From: Nitrosomonas sp.
Lineage (GTDB): Bacteria > Pseudomonadota > Gammaproteobacteria > Burkholderiales > Nitrosomonadaceae
Assembly: GCA_020446045.1 (NCBI GenBank)
Contig: JAGRFM010000070.1
Coordinates: 1-60,172 of the forward strand
Reading direction: 5' to 3'
Length of the DNA stretch: 60,172 bases
Part shown: positions 1 through 9,417 of the stretch, piece by piece
Layout: every line of letters starts with the position of its first letter
Numbering within the stretch: the stretch's first letter is position 1
Program-made: the position numbers and the translations under genes
Notes under the pieces: model-generated
What the model was told of the DNA's origin: nothing
Databases searched by the model: none
Seen by the model: the letters and a program-made list of their open reading frames with translations, nothing else

Positions 1-87
1 CACAAGATATCCTGTCACTGTGTTACAGCACTTGCCAATGGAACAACCATTCGCTGCGTGCTGCGCCTTGTGACAAAATATCTTGTG
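1..87. repeat. Imperfect 18-bp inverted repeat pair
   Basis: Bases 1-18 and 70-87 are inverted copies of each other with two mismatches (outer half CACAAGATAT), enclosing about 51 bp. This could be a large hairpin or a small repeat element. The left arm begins exactly at the window edge, so its full extent is unknown. No gene reads through it. Confidence 0.45.
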
Positions 88-111
88 AGCGCTGTACTCG
101 CAAATATTAAG

Positions 112-137
112 TTGAAGGAGTACTAGTACTCCTTCAA
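112..137. repeat. Perfect 26-bp palindrome
   Basis: The sequence from 112 to 137 equals its own reverse complement; each half begins TTGAAGGAGTAC. It could form a 12-bp stem or be a regulator site. It is not followed by a T run in either direction, so an intrinsic terminator is unlikely. Confidence 0.6.
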
Positions 138-279
138 TATTCTTCTCGTCGGCATGTATGCACTTGCCGGATGAACCATAATTTCTAGCTGAAATTATTG
201 CGTAGAAATTTTCCAAAATATCTTTTTCAGGGTCGACCACGTAAATTTAATCCGGTTACGCAAAATAAGCCAATTAAAG

Positions 280-296
280 TTGGCATATATTATGCC
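280..296 (+). promoter_or_regulatory. Candidate sigma-54 (-24/-12) promoter
   Basis: TTGGCATATATTATGCC carries GG at 282-283 and GC at 294-295 with the required 10-bp spacing, and TTGGCA matches the -24 consensus. The start site would be near 307, just before the riboswitch. The same bases also form a GGCATA-TAT-TATGCC inverted repeat, so an operator is an alternative reading. A sigma-54 activator gene is present at 41399. Confidence 0.4.
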
Positions 297-315
297 GCAA
301 TTTTTATTGAAGTAT

Positions 316-400
316 GAAAAAGGCAAACTCTGCGAAAGCAGGGGACGCAAAGTCACTGATCTAACGGGCAAAAGCCCCATGATGGCAGGACCGCCAGATA
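316..400 (+). ncRNA. Cyclic di-GMP-I (GEMM) riboswitch
   Basis: The GEMM signature is visible in order: GGCAAAC at 322-328, a GAAA-capped hairpin (CTGC-GAAA-GCAG), then GGGACGCAAAGTC at 341-353, and a second hairpin region ending in ATGGCAGGACCGCC near 382-395. This matches the c-di-GMP-I class, where the GAAA loop docks into a receptor helix. It lies about 105 nt upstream of the start codon of the hydrolase-like gene at 506. I cannot tell an on-switch from an off-switch; no clear terminator hairpin with a T run follows. Confidence 0.85.
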
Positions 401-505
401 ACGCCACACGTATTAAACACACATGTGATTTAACGCGCACGGAGTAATGTAGCTTCAACGCGCCCTGCCGGTTCTGACCTTATTAACTATAAGGAAGAAC
501 CAAAC

Positions 506-1855
506 ATGAATAAGAATGTTCAAGCAATACCGACCAACGGTACTCAGACACTAACCACCACAAATAACCTGCCGATAGAGAAATTTGGCTCAAACTACAG
601 CGCAAAATTATGTATCTATAGGAATGCCATTAAATCCAGAATAAACACAAATTCTTCCATTGCCGTTAAAAAAATGTATGCCATGCTGATCATGGCATTA
701 TTTTTCATAAGCATGGCCTTGATTTCGGGGCAAGAAGTATATGCGGCAGCTCAGCTTGAGAATAATTCAGTCAAATGGCACCCTGGCCATTATTATGCGA
801 TATTGAATTGGGGTAAAAATGATCCCACATATCTAGCCCAAGTATATCGTGAAATCCAGGAAACTCCATCATTACGCGGACTACAGATTCGTTATAGCTG
901 GGCAGAACTGGAACAAGAATGGGGAGTATATGACTTCTCGTCCATTGACCAACGCCTTACTGAACTAGCCGCACTAGGAAAACGGCTTATCATTCTACTG
1001 GACACGAAAACATACAAGGTCAGTACATCTCCCGTACCTGACTACGTAAAAAAGAAACAGTTTGAGTGGGGAGCGTTTGCTTTCACCCGATACAACAGTA
1101 ACACTCCGATAGGACACAGCATCAGTCTCTGGAATCCTCATGTTCATGATCGTCTGGTTGCACTCATTAGCAGACTGGGAGAGCGCTACAATTCACATCC
1201 CTACTTTGAGGGCATCGGTCTCACAGAAACCAGCATGGGACACTCAATAAACGTATTATCCAGCGTCCAAGTAGATGAATATTATAAAAATCTGCTTAGC
1301 TTGAATCAACACATGCGTCAGCACTTCCCCAATACTATGACGTTCCAGATCACAAATTACCCACGCCAAATTCTAGAACAATTTACTAACACGCTCACAG
1401 AGATGGGTGCAGCTTTGGCTGCCCCAGATGTTTTTATTGAAGATCCTGGCTTAAACATGAAAGAAAAACCATATACGCCAGATGGCGTATATGCTTATTT
1501 TCAAAAACTTTCTGGTATTGTACCCTTGGCGCCTGCGGTGATGTTTAAGAATTATACGAATACGCGTCAAGATGAGACAGGGTACGATCCTACCGTCTGG
1601 GAACTGCTCCATTTCGCACGAAATAATCTTAATGCCAATTACATCTTTTGGACACGTGCACCGGAACATTACGAGGAAGTACTGCAGGTGCTAAGTTGGC
1701 GTGAACAAACAAGCGATCCTGCTGGCGGACTGAATTCGGCCTGCCCCGCATCCTACTCCTCTTGCATAGACATCGTTGAATCCCAACATGGCGGTAGTTA
1801 TAATGGGTGGAATGCAAAAATCCGCAACATATTCCCCTTACATAGACATCGTTGA
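506..1855 (+). CDS. Secreted TIM-barrel glycoside-hydrolase-like protein
   Basis: 449 residues. A long polar N-terminus is followed by a hydrophobic segment at about 58-77 and an Ala-rich cleavage-like site (VYAAA, 79-83), so the product is exported or membrane-anchored. Met57 would give a conventional signal peptide, but AAGGAAG ahead of 506 supports the longer start. The body has the look of a clan GH-A barrel: a WAELE segment near 132-136, an acid at Glu241 (LTETS) placed like the acid/base after strand 4, and Glu312 (FIEDPG) as a possible nucleophile. This reading is by pattern, not by family search. It is convergent with the EPS operon and sits behind a c-di-GMP riboswitch, so degradation or trimming of the exopolysaccharide is a reasonable role. 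The C-terminus is disturbed by an 18-bp direct repeat (1765 and 1841). Confidence 0.7.
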   Translation: MNKNVQAIPTNGTQTLTTTNNLPIEKFGSNYSAKLCIYRNAIKSRINTNSSIAVKKMYAMLIMALFFISMALISGQEVYAAAQLENNSVKWHPGHYYAILNWGKNDPTYLAQVYREIQETPSLRGLQIRYSWAELEQEWGVYDFSSIDQRLTELAALGKRLIILLDTKTYKVSTSPVPDYVKKKQFEWGAFAFTRYNSNTPIGHSISLWNPHVHDRLVALISRLGERYNSHPYFEGIGLTETSMGHSINVLSSVQVDEYYKNLLSLNQHMRQHFPNTMTFQITNYPRQILEQFTNTLTEMGAALAAPDVFIEDPGLNMKEKPYTPDGVYAYFQKLSGIVPLAPAVMFKNYTNTRQDETGYDPTVWELLHFARNNLNANYIFWTRAPEHYEEVLQVLSWREQTSDPAGGLNSACPASYSSCIDIVESQHGGSYNGWNAKIRNIFPLHRHR

Positions 1856-1858
1856 ATC
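1765..1858 (+). repeat. 18-bp direct repeat at the gene end
   Basis: CATAGACATCGTTGAATC occurs at 1765-1782 and again at 1841-1858. The first copy is read as IDIVES. The second is read in another frame and supplies the stop codon. This points to a local duplication that replaced the original C-terminus of the upstream protein. Confidence 0.6.
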
Positions 1859-1899
1859 TCATTGATCGGCTGAGGTGTTCTGATTTTGATGAAATTTTG

Positions 1900-2889
1900 T
1901 CAGCCAGCACCTTTTAAACCACGAATAAAAGTAGTGATACGTTTACGCGCGTCACGGTCTCTAAATAACCTAATAGCATGAAAGATTGTGAATTTCAGGC
2001 TTATACCCATCAAGTCGGGAATATCCCTAAACTTTGGAGCAACGTCAAGGGTTTCATAACCTAATTCATTCAGTTCCGACTTACATAAATGTTGGCATAT
2101 CCAATTTTCAGTTGACGTTATGTACTTCCTCTTCCCGTTCGAGAAGGATGAATTATGCCCCAGGGATGACAAGACTGGCATCCCGATTTCTGTTCCCAGG
2201 AATGCTTCGAGCTTTGCACATACTCCTGGCATATCCGAAAGCATGTCCTCATAACGCATCATCATTACACGCGGATGGTCCTTGACTTTCATGTAGTAGC
2301 GGATCGCTGATCGCCAATAGAGAGAGTAAACAACCGGATGATAACGCCTCGCATCGTGCCCCTCACCTTGGGAATATTTGTATGACGCAAGAATAGACCG
2401 TGGATCGCGGAAAAGAAAAATGAATCGTGCCGATGGGAAATGCTCCGCCAGCAAGTTGAAGTGGAAAAAATTTTGTGGTGTCTTGTCTGCCCAGCGGTGC
2501 TTGCCAACAGATTCCGCCACCTTGCCAAGCAAATCATTCATTAGCCCATACCAAGAATAAGGCGTAGACTTCTGTTTCGCCAGAACTTCACTACGGATTT
2601 CCAGGATGCGCGCCGGTGCAACTTGAAATTGGCCAATAAATTCTTCACTTGCATTGGTACGAGTATTGATAACACTGAGCAATTGATCGGCAAGTTCTTC
2701 CGCCTGGGCATTGCTCAGCTCGCCTTCCACAGCATTCAATGCCATCACGGCCTGAATAAAATACAAATCGTTAACGGACAGTATATGTGGCGAATTGTTC
2801 AGTAACCTGGACAGCAAAGTTGATCCACTACGCGGCAATCCAATCACAAAGATAGCCTCATTGCTAACATTATTCATTTCTCTACTCAT
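1900..2889 (-). CDS. Sulfotransferase family protein
   Basis: 329 residues, a usual length for bacterial carbohydrate sulfotransferases. The 5'-phosphosulfate-binding loop is GLPRSGST at 17-24. The 3'-phosphate-binding region is FRDPRSILAS at about 160-169, with RYEDM further on. The family transfers sulfate from PAPS to a sugar hydroxyl or amine. It is the last gene of the EPS operon, and its ATG overlaps the stop of the WecG-type gene by 4 bp (ATGA), so the two are translationally coupled. With two other sulfotransferases in the operon it suggests a sulfated polysaccharide. The acceptor cannot be read from sequence. Confidence 0.88.
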   Translation of the reverse strand: MSREMNNVSNEAIFVIGLPRSGSTLLSRLLNNSPHILSVNDLYFIQAVMALNAVEGELSNAQAEELADQLLSVINTRTNASEEFIGQFQVAPARILEIRSEVLAKQKSTPYSWYGLMNDLLGKVAESVGKHRWADKTPQNFFHFNLLAEHFPSARFIFLFRDPRSILASYKYSQGEGHDARRYHPVVYSLYWRSAIRYYMKVKDHPRVMMMRYEDMLSDMPGVCAKLEAFLGTEIGMPVLSSLGHNSSFSNGKRKYITSTENWICQHLCKSELNELGYETLDVAPKFRDIPDLMGISLKFTIFHAIRLFRDRDARKRITTFIRGLKGAG

Positions 2890-3647
2890 TTATGAAACCA
2901 CTCTTTGATCACCAATCTTGGAAACACCCATGCATCATGCAGATACCTGCCAAACAGGCGCCTCGGTTCACTTATTACGCGGTGCAGCCACTCCAAACCC
3001 GCCTTGCGCATCCATACTGGCGCGCGCGCCTTCTTACCTGCAATAAAATCAATAGTAGCGCCTATACATAAAATCACCTTGACCTGAAGCTGATTACGCA
3101 TAGCATGTACCCAAATTTCCTGCTTGGGCGCACCCAATCCAACCATCAGAATGTCAGGTTTAACGGCATTGATCTTCTCCAAGACCATTGCGTTAGCAGG
3201 CGAATTCACACTAAAGTCCATAGGTGGACTATAAACACCACAAACCTCGACCCAAGGCCAGCGGACTCCAATTTGCTCAGCCGCCCGACCAGCCACACCT
3301 TCTGCCGCCCCCATCAAGAATACTCGCACCCTTCCCTTTCTATACTTGGCAGCCTCAAATAGCGCCGGACATAGATCACTTCCAGGCACCGTCTCGGGCA
3401 ATGATTTTCCCAGCAAACGTGATGCCAGCAACACCGGTTTTCCGTCCACCACCACCATGTCCGCATCCGCATAGGCAGCACTCAAAGCAGCATTTTTTTG
3501 AAGCTTCACCACATGATCCACATTGGGTGTAACCACGTAGCGGCCATAGTATTCCGGCTTACCGATCCAATCCAGAAGTTGAATAACAGCCTGATCCATT
3601 GTCAGTCGATCCAACTCGATGCCAAATATCTTTACCCGTTCAAGCAT
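2886..3647 (-). CDS. WecG/TagA/CpsF family glycosyltransferase
   Basis: 253 residues from the ATG at 3647, which I prefer to upstream starts because the family begins at this point (MLERVKIFGIELDRLT) and because it overlaps the preceding gene by 8 bp (ATGCTTGA). GT26 family members add UDP-ManNAc(A)- or UDP-Glc-type sugars to lipid-linked intermediates. Family hallmarks are the VDGKPV segment, the GLGAPKQEIW motif and an Arg-rich, tryptophan-containing C-terminal tail thought to touch the membrane. It is coupled to the GT4 gene upstream and the sulfotransferase downstream. The donor sugar is not predictable. Confidence 0.9.
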   Translation of the reverse strand: MLERVKIFGIELDRLTMDQAVIQLLDWIGKPEYYGRYVVTPNVDHVVKLQKNAALSAAYADADMVVVDGKPVLLASRLLGKSLPETVPGSDLCPALFEAAKYRKGRVRVFLMGAAEGVAGRAAEQIGVRWPWVEVCGVYSPPMDFSVNSPANAMVLEKINAVKPDILMVGLGAPKQEIWVHAMRNQLQVKVILCIGATIDFIAGKKARAPVWMRKAGLEWLHRVISEPRRLFGRYLHDAWVFPRLVIKEWFHK

Positions 3648-4767
3648 GACCCAACACTTCCTTATACACCTTCGCCACTCCCTTAGCCATAGCATGATCC
3701 GAAAAACCCGCCATATGCGATCGGTAGGCGTTCTCACGCATAGCACGCCAGTCGTATTTTTCATCGACTAAATCCGCCAGTAAAGCAGTCAGCCGTTTCG
3801 TATCTCCCGCTGGCACCACCAGGCCGGTTCGTCCATGTTCCAGTACTTCCGGAATACCTTCGACATCCGATGCCACAACGGGTACTCCACTGGCCATAGC
3901 CTCCAACATTACCATAGGCATTCCCTCGCCAAAAAGACTAGGCAGCACCAATACATCCATCTTTGAAAACTCAGCATTCACATCCTGGGTAAAGCCAATC
4001 CAGTCGATCATATCAGTTACACCCAATCGCCCTGCCATCTCTTTTATGGCTTCCTCATACTCAACCGTCTCGAACGGACCCACCGCCCGCAGACGGACTG
4101 CTCGCCCCATCCGACGTAAATCAGCTAAAGCTTGAATAAGTATCTCCATGCCTTTACGTGGACGAAATAGCGCCACACTACCAATTACCCATTCCGGACC
4201 GGGAACGGGTCGATCTGGTAGAGGACCTGGCGCCGGGACCCCATTAGCCACCATAGCAATCCGTGCCGACGACCAACCTTGTTTTTTCAAATAATCATCC
4301 AGGCTTCTCGACACCGGAATCAATCGTGCAGCTCCAGTTAAACTCAACCGTTCCATAATGACATTCATACGATTGCGCCAAGCACTTTCTGTATCTCGTG
4401 CGGCAGGACTATGCACATGATGCACCATCGGCACCCTGGCCAACCAGGCCGCGATACGCCCTACTAAAGCAGCACGCGGAGAATGCGTATGCAGCAGAAC
4501 ATAGCCATTCTGTTTCACGATACGGGCAATCTCCCAGGCCGGCGTCAAATCAAATTTCGATTTCATTGGCATCGCAAATAATGGCACTGAAGAACCTCTG
4601 TTTACGGAAAATTTATCTGGCTTAAGACAGACGAAACTTACTTCGCAGCCGTAATCAGGAAGACATAACGCCAGCAGATCTTGCACGCGTTCGGCGCCAG
4701 AGAAAAATTCACCATTGATAATATGCAGAACCTTTATTTTTTCTTCGCTTGTAATCATATTTGGCAA
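3640..4767 (-). CDS. Glycosyltransferase family 4
   Basis: 375 residues with the GT-B two-domain layout. The N-terminal domain starts VLHIINGEFFSGAERV, the glycine-rich opening of family 4. The C-terminal domain has the EGMPMVMLEAMASGVPVV retaining-transferase motif with its paired glutamates, binding the nucleotide-sugar. It probably builds the EPS repeat unit at the inner face of the cytoplasmic membrane. It lies 69 bp after the flippase gene and overlaps the WecG-type gene. Confidence 0.92.
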   Translation of the reverse strand: MPNMITSEEKIKVLHIINGEFFSGAERVQDLLALCLPDYGCEVSFVCLKPDKFSVNRGSSVPLFAMPMKSKFDLTPAWEIARIVKQNGYVLLHTHSPRAALVGRIAAWLARVPMVHHVHSPAARDTESAWRNRMNVIMERLSLTGAARLIPVSRSLDDYLKKQGWSSARIAMVANGVPAPGPLPDRPVPGPEWVIGSVALFRPRKGMEILIQALADLRRMGRAVRLRAVGPFETVEYEEAIKEMAGRLGVTDMIDWIGFTQDVNAEFSKMDVLVLPSLFGEGMPMVMLEAMASGVPVVASDVEGIPEVLEHGRTGLVVPAGDTKRLTALLADLVDEKYDWRAMRENAYRSHMAGFSDHAMAKGVAKVYKEVLGHA

Positions 4768-4836
4768 TCAGTATTTATTCATCTTGTCTCACATCAATGC
4801 ATCACGTACATAGTAGAAAACATACCTGCATTCAAG

Positions 4837-6369
4837 TTAATTCGTTCTCACGAAAAGCGCAAAAAAACGTGCGCGCTGTTGCAACCCCCGATTCAGTAAC
4901 GCCATATCGAACGGGTTTAATGGTTTGACCAGCACCAACCCCGGCATGTAAGCCAGCAATACGAAAGTTAACGCCCACCATGATCCAAATTCACGTCCAA
5001 TAACCCAGCCCGAGACTGCCAACAACATCACCAAACCAAGTCCGCGCAAAGCGCCTGACCAATCTAATTCGATGCGGCTTGTCTGACGATTTAACCAACG
5101 TAAAGTCAGACCGTTGAACAACCACACACTTAACACAATTCCGCTCGCCACTCCAAGCAGCCCCCACTCCGATCCACCAATAACTGTTAACGGTGTCAGA
5201 ATAGATAACAGACCAAAGTATTTCAGTTTCCGAGCATAAGGATATATCTGCATGATCATGACCACCAATTGACTCTGGCTTGTAGCGCCCAAGCCCATCA
5301 ACATGATCAGCATGATCAGACCTGCATCGGCGAAGCGTCCGCTACTGGCCAGCATAATAAACGCATCACCCGCAACAACCATCATCGCCATGCCGGCAGA
5401 AATAATAAGTATATTAATTTTCCACAACAAAGCCATGCCCTGGTTAACGATACCCGTCTCTCCGGCCACATAACGAGAAATCAGCATGGGGCGGATAATG
5501 CTGGCCAGCAGATTGGCTGGCAGATAACGCCCGACCATCGTGAGTAATTGCTGCAAAAAGGCAAACATGCCTGCCGCTTCCAGTCCCAGGGTACGTGCAA
5601 CAAGAATACGCAGTGTACCGGCATTGGCAGCAGAATGAAGCAGATTTACACCCGTCATGTGCCAAGCGAAACTGGCTATCTCGCGCACGCCAACCCGGTA
5701 ATCACCTACACCGGGTAATCTGCGCAATTTTCGCATCAGGAAAAATTCAGCCAGCAAAAAACAAACCAGCGAAACAATTAAATCTACCCATAGTAACTGC
5801 GCCAAAGTTAGGCTGCCAACTGTCACCAGCATTGCCACACCGACCAGGCGCCCCAGGGGTAAAAGCGCGCGCGTCAACTGCGACCAACGCTGCTCCAAGA
5901 GACATTCCAGCATTTCTGCGGCATAACGAAAACTGATAACAGTAATAATGAGCCCTGCCGCTAACAAAGCAGTATCCTGTTGCGACACGCTAAAACCCAT
6001 CCATCCGGCAATATCCGACCAGAAAATAACAATTAGCGCCGCCCAAATCACCATAATGACGAGGCGAATCAGGGTCATCCATCGGACAAACCCGGCCAGA
6101 ACACCCGGCGCGCCGCGTTCAACCAATTCTGGCAGAAAGCGCCGAACTGCATCAAGCATACCGAACGAACTTATCATCACCATCATATCCACCATGCCCC
6201 ATAGAACCATATAGGCGCCATAGTCTGCAGGTGTCAGCAAGCGCACGAGCCAGATTAATAAAATAAAAGAAGATATAGCCTGTGCAGCTCGTCCCAGCAA
6301 GAAATGCTTAATTGCTTGACGGAAACGTATACCGGAATATTGTCCAGGGTGTTTATTCAGGACGGGCAT
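4837..6369 (-). CDS. Polysaccharide flippase (Wzx-like, MOP superfamily)
   Basis: 510 residues, almost entirely hydrophobic, with about 12-14 predicted membrane segments. The N-terminus (FLLGRAAQAISSFILLIWLVRLL) is the usual opening of oligosaccharide-repeat flippases. It would move undecaprenyl-linked repeat units to the periplasm for polymerisation by the Wzy-like protein at 12278. The gene starts 2 bp after the stop of the acetyltransferase gene, so the two are tightly coupled. Confidence 0.9.
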   Translation of the reverse strand: MPVLNKHPGQYSGIRFRQAIKHFLLGRAAQAISSFILLIWLVRLLTPADYGAYMVLWGMVDMMVMISSFGMLDAVRRFLPELVERGAPGVLAGFVRWMTLIRLVIMVIWAALIVIFWSDIAGWMGFSVSQQDTALLAAGLIITVISFRYAAEMLECLLEQRWSQLTRALLPLGRLVGVAMLVTVGSLTLAQLLWVDLIVSLVCFLLAEFFLMRKLRRLPGVGDYRVGVREIASFAWHMTGVNLLHSAANAGTLRILVARTLGLEAAGMFAFLQQLLTMVGRYLPANLLASIIRPMLISRYVAGETGIVNQGMALLWKINILIISAGMAMMVVAGDAFIMLASSGRFADAGLIMLIMLMGLGATSQSQLVVMIMQIYPYARKLKYFGLLSILTPLTVIGGSEWGLLGVASGIVLSVWLFNGLTLRWLNRQTSRIELDWSGALRGLGLVMLLAVSGWVIGREFGSWWALTFVLLAYMPGLVLVKPLNPFDMALLNRGLQQRARFFALFVRTN

Positions 6370-6371
6370 CG

Positions 6372-6839
6372 TTAGTTAGAAACCCGTTTACCGGCAATCA
6401 TGACAACCCGGGCAGGGACTCCAACAGCCGTGGCGTCATCAGGAATGTCATGAACTACAACGGCGTTCGCCCCAATTTTTGCCCTGTTGCCAATTCGAAC
6501 ACTTCCAATGACTTTGGCGCCCGCGCCAAATTCCACATCATCACCAATTACCGCATGCCCTGAACCAATAGTGACCTGTTGCCGAATCTTCACCCGGCTG
6601 CCTAACCTTGCACCCGGCGCGATAACTATCCCCATGCAGTGAGAGAAGTTCACTCCGGGACCGATACGAACTTGATAGGGAATAAAAGCACCATATACTA
6701 CCCGTATTACCAGCATTATGAAGCGTGGCAAAAAAGGAATATGCAAAAGATAAAGCCGATGCATCATGTAGTACAGCTTTTCCACTATTTTTACTCCTAT
6801 AAATTCAAATTTAAGGAATCCCTGGATTGGATAATTCAC
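6372..6839 (-). CDS. Hexapeptide-repeat acyltransferase (serine acetyltransferase-like)
   Basis: 155 residues. From about residue 58 the protein has the left-handed beta-helix pattern of isoleucine/valine-rich hexapeptides (IGPGVNF, IAPGARLGSRVKI, IGDDVEFGAGAKVIG, IGNRAKIGANAVVV), ending in GVPARVV. This is typical of CysE-like and colanic-acid O-acetyltransferases. The N-terminal ~55 residues are hydrophobic and basic, suggesting membrane association. Within an EPS operon it most likely O-acetylates a sugar; serine acetylation is less likely. Confidence 0.85.
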   Translation of the reverse strand: MNYPIQGFLKFEFIGVKIVEKLYYMMHRLYLLHIPFLPRFIMLVIRVVYGAFIPYQVRIGPGVNFSHCMGIVIAPGARLGSRVKIRQQVTIGSGHAVIGDDVEFGAGAKVIGSVRIGNRAKIGANAVVVHDIPDDATAVGVPARVVMIAGKRVSN

Positions 6840-7009
6840 TTTTCAAAATCACCGGCTGAATTCGATTCGTGGATAAAAAAGAAAGCACTGGCAAGCACAT
6901 CCACAAGGCGCTTCTGTGGTATCCTGCAACCGCGCTGCAGTACTTGAAAATAAAACTACCTTTTCCTGTATCCTGTAATCAGGAGACACCTGCTAAGAAC
7001 TAAAACTGC

Positions 7010-8224
7010 TCACGTCTTCTTTTCAAGTAATTCCCGGTATTTTGACTCCACCAAATCAGTGATTACATCATAGGTACGATGTTCCCGAACCCACTTTGGT
7101 CCTCTTGCGGCCATCTTCCGCGCTCGCTCAGGGTCATCCAACAGACCGCAGATCTCGTCGGCAAAAATCTGTTCATTCCATCGTACACACCGCCCAACAC
7201 CGCTTGTTTCAATGACTTGGCGTTGCTCAGGCAGCTCATTCGCAACGACACACTTTGCCATGGCCATATACTCAATCAGTTTGGTAGAGGACGAAACCAG
7301 AAAAATGGGAATTGGCGCTATCGCAGATAAGCAGATGTCCGCCCGTTTTACATGCTCCCAAGCCTGTTCCATAGGCAGAAAGCCGGTCACAGTAACCGCA
7401 GATGACAATCCCAGTCGACTGGCTTCATCCTCCACCGCCTGGCGGTCACTGGACAACAAACCCTCTCCCACATACAGCAAACGGGCGCCAGGATAACGTA
7501 ACCGTACCCGTTGGAGTACACGCACTAACATCTCTGATTCGCGTAGCCGCATGATAACGCCAAGATGAAGCAGCAAGGGCGCTTGCGTATTCAGCACAAT
7601 GGAATCTTCAGCCCTTCCCACTTGATCGGATCGAATACCCATGGGAACGGGTGTCATCTTAGAAGGAGAAATGCCTTGACGCGCTACATCTTTCTTCATT
7701 TGCTCACTTTGAACAAAAACATGATCGGCCAGTGGCAAAATGACTTTGTAGAGCAAGCCCCAAATAATTTTACCCTTGAGCCAGACCAAGCGACGATGGG
7801 GCACCAGTCGATTGTTTGCCTGGTGCAACTTGGATTCTGCAAATGGGTAGGACATCCAGTAAATAAAACGGGCGCCGGTCAATCGGGCCGCCAACCACGC
7901 AATTAAACTGGCAAAAAACTTATCGCGCACTTGGATCACATCGTACCGGCCTTCGAAGGCAAGGGGAAAAACCATGAGATCCCCCCACATGCCCATCAGG
8001 TTATTGAGCACCCTTCCCGGCAACCCTTTGTATTTGCTGCGCGGCGTGAGATACACAGTATTACCAAGCCAGTGTGTTGGTGACGATAAATTGAACATAT
8101 CCGCTCCTCGCTGCATCAGCCAGTTGATCTGATGACCCCGCGACGTCATCTGCTTAGCGAACAACTCCACCACGTCTGACCGGAATGGTGGAAAACGATC
8201 TTCAACAATGTATAGCATTTTCAT
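7010..8224 (-). CDS. Glycosyltransferase family 4
   Basis: 404 residues. I start at the ATG at 8224 because AGAGGTGG sits just upstream. The N-terminal domain begins MLYIVEDRFPPFRSDVVELF and runs to a basic linker. The C-terminal domain contains LLHLGVIMRLRESEML and a SSSTKLIEYMAMAKCVVA acidic motif for nucleotide-sugar binding. Second GT4 of the operon. It is separated from its neighbours by 170 and 266 bp, so it may have been added later than the core. Confidence 0.88.
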   Translation of the reverse strand: MKMLYIVEDRFPPFRSDVVELFAKQMTSRGHQINWLMQRGADMFNLSSPTHWLGNTVYLTPRSKYKGLPGRVLNNLMGMWGDLMVFPLAFEGRYDVIQVRDKFFASLIAWLAARLTGARFIYWMSYPFAESKLHQANNRLVPHRRLVWLKGKIIWGLLYKVILPLADHVFVQSEQMKKDVARQGISPSKMTPVPMGIRSDQVGRAEDSIVLNTQAPLLLHLGVIMRLRESEMLVRVLQRVRLRYPGARLLYVGEGLLSSDRQAVEDEASRLGLSSAVTVTGFLPMEQAWEHVKRADICLSAIAPIPIFLVSSSTKLIEYMAMAKCVVANELPEQRQVIETSGVGRCVRWNEQIFADEICGLLDDPERARKMAARGPKWVREHRTYDVITDLVESKYRELLEKKT

Positions 8225-8490
8225 AGCCACCTCTTTGCCATGTCGCCGCAAAAATGTGGCCTGTTTATTTCCAATTTTGCACTTCGGCGTGTATATCTAA
8301 AACGTAAAAAATTGCAATCGTTCATTCTTTTATCAGTGGAATTCCATGACGCACATAGGCGTTGTCGAAAACCCATAATTAAGATAATTGAGTGGAAGGC
8401 ATCCATTCCACAGCCAAGCCATAACCAAGAAAAATAATCGAGGCATTCTTAATTAATTTTTTCAAACATCAGATCAGTCAGTTTATGCGG

Positions 8491-9417
8491 TCACAACCCA
8501 TGATCCGTCTTAAATCCCCAAAGACGTAAAGTATCGCCCTGAAGACCGAGCACCAATTTCAATTCTGATTCCGTCCATTTGTGAACCCATGCTTCTGGTT
8601 TTGGTTCGAGGTGCAAAGAGTCAACGAGACCCCAGTATGCGGGATCTTTCTTTGCAGCCACCCCCATAAAATCCAGGATGCGCTGTAACTGAACATATGG
8701 ATCGCGCAACAATTCTTCATATCGCACCTCCAGTAATTGGCCGTCAGGAATCAAAGCAATCCCTTGCGCTAGCGTCTGCATTTCTTCAAACCAATTTCGC
8801 GCGGCAAGTTCCAAAGGATTGGAACCCGCCGCGATCATCTGCCTCGGCGTCTTACCTGCCCAGTACAAAACATGGTCGTTCCACCACGCCACATGCAATA
8901 AGGAATAGGCTACCGCTCGTCCATCCCTGACTAAATGGATATATTTTGCATCTGGAAATATTTGCCTGAGAATGGGTATGCGGCGGTTGTTTGCGGTGCG
9001 TTTAGTCAACAAAACCTGGCCACGGGACATCTGGCGGATGCGTTCAAATCGATTTTGCAAGCATTCGGCTGCTTTAGCTGTCAAACGATAATCGCTATCG
9101 GGCGTTCGTGGAATACCACAACTGGCATAAACCGATTCCGCCTCCGATGGCGTTGGCACAATAGAACGCAGCCGGGTTCGACGCTCGTTGAAGTAAGCAT
9201 TACCGTGCGCCTTAAACCATGATTTGCGTTTATATTCTGGAAACTGGTTGAGGATATGCTGCAAATAAGCCAGAGAAGGCCACTTCGGATAACGATTCTG
9301 GTAGTTGCTCAAATAGGCCACACTGCGATGAATGGACAACATCTTATAGAGCAACGTAGTGCCGGAACGGCCAGCTCCAAGAAGAAATACTACGCGACTA
9401 CTCTCCCCTGTACTCAT
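8491..9417 (-). CDS. Sulfotransferase family protein
   Basis: 308 residues from the ATG at 9417, preceded by CAGGAG and overlapping the stop of a small upstream ORF by ATGA. The P-loop LGAGRSGTT (13-21) binds the PAPS 5'-phosphosulfate, and HLVRDGRAVAYS is the 3'-phosphate site. It is divergent from the other two sulfotransferases here, so it probably modifies a different position or sugar. Confidence 0.88.
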   Translation of the reverse strand: MSTGESSRVVFLLGAGRSGTTLLYKMLSIHRSVAYLSNYQNRYPKWPSLAYLQHILNQFPEYKRKSWFKAHGNAYFNERRTRLRSIVPTPSEAESVYASCGIPRTPDSDYRLTAKAAECLQNRFERIRQMSRGQVLLTKRTANNRRIPILRQIFPDAKYIHLVRDGRAVAYSLLHVAWWNDHVLYWAGKTPRQMIAAGSNPLELAARNWFEEMQTLAQGIALIPDGQLLEVRYEELLRDPYVQLQRILDFMGVAAKKDPAYWGLVDSLHLEPKPEAWVHKWTESELKLVLGLQGDTLRLWGFKTDHGL

